DNA from: JBFMGS01 sp040752635 | Lineage (GTDB): Bacteria > Bacillota > SHA-98 > UBA4971 | Assembly (NCBI GenBank): GCA_040752635.1 | Contig: JBFMGS010000088.1 | Location: 1-6,841, forward strand | Length of the DNA stretch: 6,841 nucleotides | Direction of reading: 5' to 3' | Shown: positions 1-4,306 of the stretch, piece after piece | Numbering within the stretch: the stretch's first letter is position 1 | Layout of the letters: every line of letters starts with the position of its first letter | The notes under the pieces: generated by a model | The model's input: the letters and a program-made list of their open reading frames with translations, nothing else | What the model was told of the DNA's origin: nothing | Databases searched by the model: none | Position numbers and translations under genes: made by a program

Positions 1-365
1 TCGCGGGATATCCGCTCCAACGCGTCGGGCACATCAGAGCATGAAGTGAAATCGATGAAGGCTTCATGTTGTTCGCGGGGCTCTACTGCGGGACTGTAGT
101 CCGCACATACCGTCCAGATGCCATCCGCAAGATCTGCATACCGCTCAGGCACATAGCCTACCTCAATGAGATCAGGACACGCGAGGCGCGCTTGACGTAG
201 CGGCATTCCCGGCCTTATTCCTTTTGATCTTGCGCCCCGTGACGCATCCATCACCTGGCGGTTCTTGATTACTACCAAGGGTGCGTCTTTGGGGTGCTTG
301 CACAAAACTGCTTCGGCCTCAGAGTAAAAGCCGGGGATCCAGAGGTGCGCTACTACCCTGGGCAC
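1..365 (-). CDS. Y-family DNA polymerase-like protein, ImuB type (N-terminal part, cut by window edge)
   Basis: The reading frame is open from GTG at 365 to the window edge, 121 complete codons. Residues 7-15 (HLWIPGFYS) align with the DinB motif HIDMDAFYA. Residues 42-56 (SRGARSKGIRPGMPL) match the palm/fingers stretch of Y-family enzymes, and residues 94-107 (VEPREQHEAFIDFT) align with the VEPLSLDEAFLDVT-type motif. The first catalytic Asp is Trp9 and the Asp of the DE pair is His100; Glu101 remains. ImuB proteins are known to lose these residues and to act as non-catalytic adaptors for the error-prone polymerase DnaE2 in DNA-damage mutagenesis. That role here is an inference, since the C-terminal part, with any clamp-binding motif, is outside the window. 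The GTG start is supported by AGGAGG at 375-380, nine bases upstream. A LexA-controlled promoter precedes it. Family is secure; the ImuB subtype is likely. Confidence 0.82.
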   Translation of the reverse strand, partial: MPRVVAHLWIPGFYSEAEAVLCKHPKDAPLVVIKNRQVMDASRGARSKGIRPGMPLRQARLACPDLIEVGYVPERYADLADGIWTVCADYSPAVEPREQHEAFIDFTSCSDVPDALERISR

Positions 366-380
366 AGGAGGTCGCCTCCT
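366..380 (-). promoter_or_regulatory. Shine-Dalgarno sequence enclosed in a perfect hairpin
   Basis: Read leftward, AGGAGG (375-380), loop CGA (372-374) and CCTCCT (366-371) form a perfect 6-bp stem ending directly before the GTG at 365. The 5' arm is the whole Shine-Dalgarno core. If the stem forms in the mRNA it would hide the ribosome binding site and add translational control to LexA repression. The arms are seen; the effect is inferred. Confidence 0.55.
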
Positions 381-397
381 AGTAGTTAGTAGTGATA

Positions 398-415
398 TAC
401 GAACTCGTGTTCGTA
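398..415. promoter_or_regulatory. LexA (DinR) operator, SOS box
   Basis: TACGAAC (398-404) and GTTCGTA (409-415) are perfect 7-bp inverted arms around TCGT. The core CGAAC-N4-GTTCG has the Gram-positive LexA/DinR consensus form; read leftward as CGAACACGAGTTCG it departs at one degenerate position. It begins 5 bp downstream of the -10 hexamer and covers the expected transcription start, a position where LexA would block initiation. This predicts DNA-damage induction of the leftward gene. Confidence 0.85.
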
Positions 416-419
416 ATTT

Positions 420-449
420 ATTATATGCACCTCCCGATTTTCCTGTCAA
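420..449 (-). promoter_or_regulatory. SigA-type promoter of the Y-family polymerase-like gene
   Basis: Read leftward, TTGACA (444-449) and TATAAT (420-425) are both exact consensus hexamers, separated by 18 bp. Transcription should start near 413, giving a leader of about 48 nt before the GTG at 365. Such a strong promoter fits a gene held off by a repressor, and a LexA box lies at the expected start site. Confidence 0.85.
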
Positions 450-463
450 GACAAATTCTGCCA

Positions 464-491
464 TACAGGTCGCCAGGGGAAAGAACCTGTA
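464..491. repeat. Inverted repeat in the divergent intergenic region, possible operator
   Basis: TACAGGT (464-470) and ACCTGTA (485-491) are perfect 7-bp inverted arms with 14 bp between them, centres 21 bp apart (two helical turns). A second palindrome, CTGTACAG (487-494), and AGATAT-GAT-ATATCT (493-507) follow directly. The cluster lies upstream of the leftward -35. A dimeric regulator site is possible, but no family is recognised. No convincing promoter for the rightward gene was found in 450-620. Confidence 0.25.
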
Positions 492-670
492 CAGATATGA
501 TATATCTAATGACCAAGAGCTTCACGTCCAGTTCTTATGCTAAGGCAGGAATGTAGAGGCCTTTCGGCGAAAGAATGTGGGGCATCTGGAGTTAATCCCT
601 TACCTGGGGAAGGAGAGGGATGACCCGGAAGGCGTCCGGGCTAGACTCCCGGGCCGAGGCCTCCCTGTCG

Positions 671-788
671 CTTCAGCCTGTTCCCGGGAGACAGGCAAAA
701 CCAATCCGAAAGGAGCGAAATCCTGGTCATGGGGAGGCCGCCTGGCTGGAAGTGAAAACAGCCAGGTTTTTGGGACCAGGATTGGAAG
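671..788 (+). promoter_or_regulatory. Structured mRNA leader, candidate degenerate GEMM-like (c-di-GMP-I) riboswitch
   Basis: The stretch 366-790 has no other supported gene. Within it, 671-788 can fold into an outer helix: CTTC (671-674) with GAAG (785-788), CCTG (677-680) with CAGG (777-780), and TCCC (682-685) with GGGA (772-775). The enclosed part has, in GEMM order, GGCAAAACC (694-702), a GAAA-capped stem (705-714), AGCGAAATCC (714-723), GGTC (725-728), and a stem CCTGGCT/AGCCAGG (741-747, 760-766) followed by TT. True GEMM RNAs carry GACGCAAAGCC where this has GAGCGAAATCC, so the match is partial. AATCCTGGTC (719-728) can instead pair perfectly with GACCAGGATT (774-783). The outer helix would cover the GGAAG before the starts at 791/794. 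Upstream hairpins lie at 561-573 and 624-640, and CTCCCGGG/CCCGGGAG arms lie at 646-653 and 683-690. Confidence 0.3.
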
Positions 789-790
789 CT

Positions 791-2191
791 GTGTTGGGTA
801 AGAGAAGACTGCTCCAGGCCGTTCTTGTGATCGTGGCCCTGGCGATGCTTGCCTCGGCCGCCGGCGCTGCAACTGAAGGGGAAACCAAAGTTCAGGATAT
901 TCTCAAGAAAATCCAGAGCTCGACAATACGGGTGCGCGATTTTACTTGTGTGGTTGAGTCCGTCTACAACCGGGGTGGCGTCGAAGAGACCGTCAAAATG
1001 CAGGTAGTCTTCAAGAGGCCGGACAAGTATCACATAACCTACCTTGCGCCCAAAGCCAGCGAGGGAACACGCGTGATACTGGCGAAGGGTGGGGGAGTCA
1101 TCCTTCCGAAAGAGGGCCATTGGAAAGCCCATGAATCGCTATCTGTTGTCGGACTCGAAACACTTACCTACATGCTGAGGTTCGTGAGAGACAATATCGA
1201 GGAAGCGTATGATGTGAGGCTTTCGGAGGAGGTAAACATACAGAACAGAGTGGCGTACGTCCTGACCGTGCAGGATAAGAAGGCTCTGGCTGCAGGTCCG
1301 GACACAGTCTGGGTTGATAACGTGAAGTCTCTCATCATTCAAGCGAAGACCAGCGCCATCCTGGGGGAACCCACCCTTCTCAGGCTTGGGAAGATCGAAC
1401 CGGGGGAGAAGGGGGACTGGAAGTCGTACACCCTCACCATCACCGACCTTAAGGGTGACAGGAGAGGGGAGATCACCATGACCCAGGTGGAGAAGGGATT
1501 CTTCCTGCCAACCAGGACTGCGCTGTGGTCCGACCGCGGGCGCATGGACCAGGTGCTCCAGGAAATCAAGGTGAACACTGGGGTGAAGGACGAGCTGTTC
1601 GTCGTGAAGGAAGCCGAGGAAATGCAGGCCAAGCTCAAACAAGCCAAGTCTGCTTACTCCCGTAAGAGGTATGATCAGGCTGCGGCAGCATACGAGAAAG
1701 TCCTCGAGCTTGACCCTGATAATATTGAGGCCAGGTCCGAACTGGGCCTGTGTTACTGGCTGGCAGGGAACGTCGATAAGGCAATCGCAGTGCTCGAGAA
1801 GGTGCTCGAGGTGGATCCTGACTACGTGCCTGCCTGCAACAACTTGGGATTCATCCTTGCTGACACCAAGAGGGATCTCAAGCGCGCCGTCGTCTTAATC
1901 GAGAAGGCTGTCGAGGCTGAGCCGGCGAACCCCGTATACATGGATAGCCTGGGATGGGCGTACTTTAAGCAGGGACGGCTCGACGACGCCGAGAGCACGA
2001 TAAGGCGGGCGCTGCTGTTCTCATCGCAATTCCCTGAGAAGATGCTGGCGACCGCCCACTACCATCTTGCCATGGTCTATGAAGCCAAGGGGGAGAAGAA
2101 TAAGGCCATAGAGCAAATGGAACACGCTCTCGATGTCGACCCGTTCAATTCCATGCTGCGCGGGGAGCTTGCAAGACTCCGGCGGAGTTGA
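791..2191 (+). CDS. Secreted LolA/RseB-like protein with C-terminal TPR repeats
   Basis: This is a 466-residue protein when started at GTG 791 (or TTG 794, after GGAAG at 784-788). The frame stays open to ATG 620, which has its own AAGGAG, but that start would put 57 extra residues before the signal peptide. From 791 the N-terminus is VLGKRR, a hydrophobic stretch, then an AGA|A signal peptidase I site near residue 26; no lipobox Cys is seen. Residues about 33-275 resemble the beta-rich lipoprotein-binding fold of LolA, RseB and COG2834 proteins (for example VVFKRPDKYHITYLAP, and KGFFLPTRTALW). Residues about 279-453 hold roughly five TPR units, several ending in the LELDPDN or EVDPDY type. 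It probably acts outside the membrane, binding lipid, lipoprotein or protein partners; no substrate can be named. A hairpin spans the stop codon. Confidence 0.8.
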   Translation: MLGKRRLLQAVLVIVALAMLASAAGAATEGETKVQDILKKIQSSTIRVRDFTCVVESVYNRGGVEETVKMQVVFKRPDKYHITYLAPKASEGTRVILAKGGGVILPKEGHWKAHESLSVVGLETLTYMLRFVRDNIEEAYDVRLSEEVNIQNRVAYVLTVQDKKALAAGPDTVWVDNVKSLIIQAKTSAILGEPTLLRLGKIEPGEKGDWKSYTLTITDLKGDRRGEITMTQVEKGFFLPTRTALWSDRGRMDQVLQEIKVNTGVKDELFVVKEAEEMQAKLKQAKSAYSRKRYDQAAAAYEKVLELDPDNIEARSELGLCYWLAGNVDKAIAVLEKVLEVDPDYVPACNNLGFILADTKRDLKRAVVLIEKAVEAEPANPVYMDSLGWAYFKQGRLDDAESTIRRALLFSSQFPEKMLATAHYHLAMVYEAKGEKNKAIEQMEHALDVDPFNSMLRGELARLRRS

Positions 2192-2205
2192 AGACTCCGC
2201 CGGAG
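2177..2205 (+). terminator. Perfect 12-bp hairpin with the stop codon in its loop
   Basis: CTCCGGCGGAGT (2177-2188) and ACTCCGCCGGAG (2194-2205) pair perfectly around the 5-nt loop TGAAG, whose first three bases are the stop codon of the LolA/TPR gene. No T-run follows, so it is not a canonical intrinsic terminator. It may mark the mRNA 3' end, block exonucleases, or act with a protein factor. Confidence 0.45.
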
Positions 2206-2232
2206 CTAGTCCGGGACTGCACCCGAAAAGGC

Positions 2233-2261
2233 TTTACGGATGAGAACGATGGTTGTATAAT
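2233..2261 (+). promoter_or_regulatory. Probable SigA promoter of the FmdB-type gene
   Basis: TATAAT at 2256-2261 is an exact -10 hexamer. TTTACG at 2233-2238 matches TTGACA at four of six positions with 17 bp spacing. It lies after the stop-codon hairpin and 152 bp before the next start codon, so the zinc-ribbon gene probably has its own transcript starting near 2268. Confidence 0.6.
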
Positions 2262-2267
2262 ACCCCT

Positions 2268-2413
2268 GGGAGTATCTGTGCAGCGGTAGGGAAGGGGAGG
2301 GAAGGAGAGACGGGAAGCGTTCCGCTCCCGACCGGCGAGGCGCGGGGGTGCGCCGGCTCTCCGGAAATGCCCGGAACTTGCGTGCGTGACCACACAGGAG
2401 GGGAGCACACACT
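2268..2413 (+). other. GC-rich structured 5' leader of the FmdB-type gene
   Basis: About 145 nt separate the predicted transcription start from ATG 2414. A purine tract at 2289-2314 holds four G-runs (2289-2291, 2294-2297, 2299-2301, 2312-2314). Hairpin one pairs CGGG (2311-2314) and AGCG (2316-2319) with CGCT (2323-2326) and CCCG (2327-2330), with one bulged A. Hairpin two pairs CCGGCG (2332-2337) with CGCCGG (2351-2356), or alternatively GGCGC (2339-2343) with GCGCC (2350-2354). AGGAGGGGAG (2396-2405) is the ribosome binding site. No known riboswitch class is recognised. Confidence 0.4.
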
Positions 2414-2641
2414 ATGGCAATTTACGAATTCGTATGCACTAGATGCGGGACCAAATTCGAGGAGCTCATCATGGGCAGTGGAGCAGCCAGCGTAAAGTGC
2501 CCGAAGTGCGGCGGAGGCGAGGTCAAGCGGCTGATGTCTACGTTCGGGTACAACGGGGGGTCCGGCTTCAAGAGCACCGCCTCTGCGTCGGGTGGTGGGT
2601 GTTCTTCCTGCGGCGGCGGCTCGTGCAGCACCTGTCACTGA
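2414..2641 (+). CDS. FmdB-family zinc-ribbon protein with Cys-rich tail
   Basis: This 75-residue protein begins MAIYEFVCTRCGTKFEE, the typical FmdB (CxxC_CXXC_SSSS) opening. Cys8/Cys11 and Cys29/Cys32 form two CxxC knuckles that should bind one zinc ion; KRLMSTFGYNG after them is also family-like. A Gly/Ser linker then leads to a second set, Cys63, Cys66, Cys71 and Cys74, with a terminal His75, which could hold another metal. The family is named after a putative regulator in the formamidase/methylamide (fmd) system of Methylophilus, but the function of most members is unknown, so none is assigned. ATG 2414 follows AGGAGG (2396-2401) and GGGAG (2401-2405). A promoter lies upstream and a terminator-like hairpin downstream at 2699-2729, so it may be transcribed alone. 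Confidence 0.85.
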   Translation: MAIYEFVCTRCGTKFEELIMGSGAASVKCPKCGGGEVKRLMSTFGYNGGSGFKSTASASGGGCSSCGGGSCSTCH

Positions 2642-2698
2642 GTTCGTTTCGGTTGGTGGAAACCGAAGGGCACGGCGAGTACGAGGATACATCCATCC

Positions 2699-2748
2699 GC
2701 GGGACCTCCGTCAAGAAGGGAGGTCTCGCTTGTTGTTGCGAGGCCTCC
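2699..2748 (+). terminator. Intrinsic terminator candidate with an alternative, mutually exclusive hairpin
   Basis: Arm A GCGGGACCTCC (2699-2709) pairs over 11 positions (one G-U) with arm B GGAGGTCTCGC (2719-2729). The loop is 9 nt and TTGTTGTT (2730-2737) follows, a reasonable intrinsic terminator for the FmdB-type transcript. Arm B can also pair over 11 positions (one U-G) with arm C GCGAGGCCTCC (2738-2748), which would destroy the first hairpin. A and C agree at 9 of 11 bases. This may be an attenuator for the downstream QueG-like gene, for which no separate promoter was seen, or simply a duplicated arm. Confidence 0.5.
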
Positions 2749-2845
2749 TGGTGCGGTGGGACGGGAAGGAGCCCTTGCTTCTGCACCTTCCTGTCAAACG
2801 AGGCACCGGGCGGAAGGGGAGTACTTCAGAACCGGCGGAGGGAGG

Positions 2846-3542
2846 ATGGGCATGGGCGGCCATCGCGGCCTGAAGGATGATGTTATCGCAAAGGCCTTTG
2901 AGCTTGGGTTTACTGTGGTTGGAGCGACGGGTGTCGAACCGCTATTTGAATGGCATCACGAAGTCAGCAAACGTATCGGAGAGGGCATTATTCCCGCTGA
3001 GGACTGGCACCGCCGCAACCCGCAGCTAGATCCAAGAGCGATAATGCCTGACGCGGCTTCGATCCTGGTGCTGGTGAGACCATACACGCCGTATGTCTCG
3101 TCGTTCCCGCGGGGTGTAGCAGGTTACTCGGCCCACTACCGGGAGTACCCCAGGGGCCTTGAGGGGGCGCGCCAGCTTGCTGATTGGCTGGCAGGCATGG
3201 GGATCAAAGCCGTGACGCAGCCTAGGCTGCCCGGCAAGGTTCTCGCGGCAAAAGCGGGCATGGGTTCATACGGTAGGAACTCTCTGATCCGCTGCCGGGA
3301 ATTCGGCTCCTTTGTGACTATCCACGCCATCCTCACCGATGCTCACCTTGAGCCGGATTCACCTGCGGTGGTGTCAGACTGCGGCGAGTGCGATGTCTGT
3401 GTGCAGGCCTGTCCCGTGGGAGCCATCAGGCCTTTGGGCACACTCGATCTCACGAGATGCATAAGGGCGCATATGGGTTCAGGCAGAATCGTGCCTGTTG
3501 AGTTGCGCGAGGCCTACGGAGCCAGCATCCTTGGATGCGATG
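2846..3542 (+). CDS. QueG-like 4Fe-4S/corrinoid-family protein, 3' end lost in assembly gap
   Basis: Residues 1-232 are readable before the gap. The start may be ATG 2846 or ATG 2852; GGAGGGAGG (2837-2845) serves either, with the better spacing for 2852. The protein resembles COG1600 (epoxyqueuosine reductase family): an N-terminal DUF1730-like part with KAFELGFTVVG and MPDAASILVLVRPY, the segment AAKAGMGSYGRNSLI (residues 134-148), and the ferredoxin-like motif CGECDVCVQACP with Cys179, 182, 185 and 189. Cys205 and Cys231 would belong to the second cluster, completed in the missing part. In true QueG a D-x-x-P-type segment just before the AGLG motif supplies the catalytic Asp; here it reads QPRLPGKVLAAKAG without Asp. 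It is therefore probably a paralogue with another reductive role, not tRNA queuosine maturation. The gene converges on ribH. Confidence 0.72.
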
Positions 3543-3642
3543 NNNNNNNNNNNNNNNNNNNNNNNNNNNNNNNNNNNNNNNNNNNNNNNNNNNNNNNNNN
3601 NNNNNNNNNNNNNNNNNNNNNNNNNNNNNNNNNNNNNNNNNN
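3543..3642. other. Assembly gap (100 Ns)
   Basis: A run of exactly 100 N bases, the conventional length for a scaffold gap of unknown size. It interrupts the QueG-like gene near its second iron-sulfur cluster. Neither the frame nor the distance across it can be trusted. Confidence 0.98.
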
Positions 3643-3842
3643 GTTTGGGCATGTACAAGCCGTCGTTTCTGAGGGCGGTGAAGAGAGAGCCCATCAGGTT
3701 CTATATTGTGCGACGTGAAACTCAGCGTCAGTCATCAGAGCCGCGCGGCGTATCAAACCGACCGCAATGCACGTTCCCCCATTTCTCCCATCATATGTGC
3801 AAGACTATTGCCAGATATATCGAGCATGCTGCTCCGGATTAG
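3643..3842 (+). other. Probable C-terminal remnant of the QueG-like gene after the gap
   Basis: Two frames remain open after the gap. The frame matching a literal 100-base gap ends at 3718 (VLYCAT) and has mostly A/T third positions. The frame starting LGMYKPSFLRAVKREP (3645 on) has GC-rich third positions for its first 20 or so codons, like the rest of the gene, and ends at TAG 3840-3842. This suggests that the true gap length shifts the frame, or that this is another gene end. Its last 40 codons lose the bias and look less gene-like. If real, its stop overlaps the ribH stop by a few bases, tail to tail. Confidence 0.35.
3822..3834 (-). terminator. Weak hairpin just after ribH
   Basis: Read leftward, GAGCA, loop GCA and TGCTC form a perfect 5-bp stem 5 bases past the ribH stop, followed by the AT-rich GATATATCT. 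The stem is short and has no T-run, so it is only a weak terminator candidate for the riboflavin operon. Apart from the palindrome GCCGCGCGGC (3740-3749), nothing else is seen between the convergent genes. Confidence 0.2.
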
Positions 3843-4306
3843 CCCAACTCCCGCAGGAGATTTGCCATTTCTATCGCCGAAAGAGCCGCATCCCATCCCT
3901 TATTGCCAGCTTTTGTCCCTGCTCGCTCCAGGGCCTGTTCCAGGTTTTCGGTGGTCAGAATCCCGAAAATGACGGGGATCCCCGTTTTGAGCATGACCTG
4001 CGCTATCCCCTTGGCTGCCTCGCTGGCTATGTATTCAAAGTGAGGGGTAGCCCCTCTTATGACGGCACCAAGACATATAACTGCATCATATTCTTTAGAT
4101 TCAGCCATCCTCTGGGCCACAAGAGGGATTTCGAAAGCCCCGGGTACCCAGGCAAATTCCACATTTTCACCCGTGACCCCATGCCTCGTAAGGGCATCTG
4201 TGGCGCCTTCCACAAGCTTCTTCACGACTAACTCGTTGAACCTGCTTGCAACGATCCCCATGCGCAGTCCTTCGCCGATAAGCTTTCCCTCATAGATTCT
4301 AGACAT
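3839..4306 (-). CDS. ribH: 6,7-dimethyl-8-ribityllumazine synthase
   Basis: This enzyme condenses 5-amino-6-ribitylaminouracil with 3,4-dihydroxy-2-butanone 4-phosphate to give 6,7-dimethyl-8-ribityllumazine, the penultimate step of riboflavin synthesis, in the cytoplasm. At 155 residues it is of normal length. The family motifs are present: SRFNE (21-25) for pyrimidine binding, VPGAFEIP (54-61), GAVIRGATPHFEYI (80-93) with the catalytic His89, and GILTTENLEQALERAGTKAGNKG-type binding residues near 115-137. The start ATG (4304-4306) overlaps the end of ribBA by 8 nt, and its ribosome binding site GGGAGGGG (4313-4320) lies inside ribBA, so the two are probably translationally coupled. In Bacillus the protein forms a 60-mer capsid around riboflavin synthase; the same assembly is possible here. 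It is the last gene of the operon. Confidence 0.97.
   Translation of the reverse strand: MSRIYEGKLIGEGLRMGIVASRFNELVVKKLVEGATDALTRHGVTGENVEFAWVPGAFEIPLVAQRMAESKEYDAVICLGAVIRGATPHFEYIASEAAKGIAQVMLKTGIPVIFGILTTENLEQALERAGTKAGNKGWDAALSAIEMANLLRELG

Noticed and set aside
600..1132. Long open frames on the minus strand and a small plus-strand frame (577-801) over the leader and the start of the LolA/TPR gene
   Set aside because: They have no family resemblance or convincing ribosome binding sites, and are shadows of a GC-rich coding strand.
2311..2372. Possible small SRP or other structural RNA in the FmdB leader
   Set aside because: It is GC-rich with hairpins, but the conserved SRP domain IV loop sequence is absent.
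2653..2665. Second T-box-like string GGTGGAAACCG after the zinc-ribbon gene
   Set aside because: It is explained by the simple hairpin TTCGGTT/AACCGAA and lies directly after the stop codon without room for a T-box stem I.
2751..2765. T-box-like string GGTGGGAC before the QueG-like gene
   Set aside because: It matches only part of the T-box consensus, lacks the CCGCG continuation, has no visible specifier stem, and the downstream gene is not an amino-acid gene.
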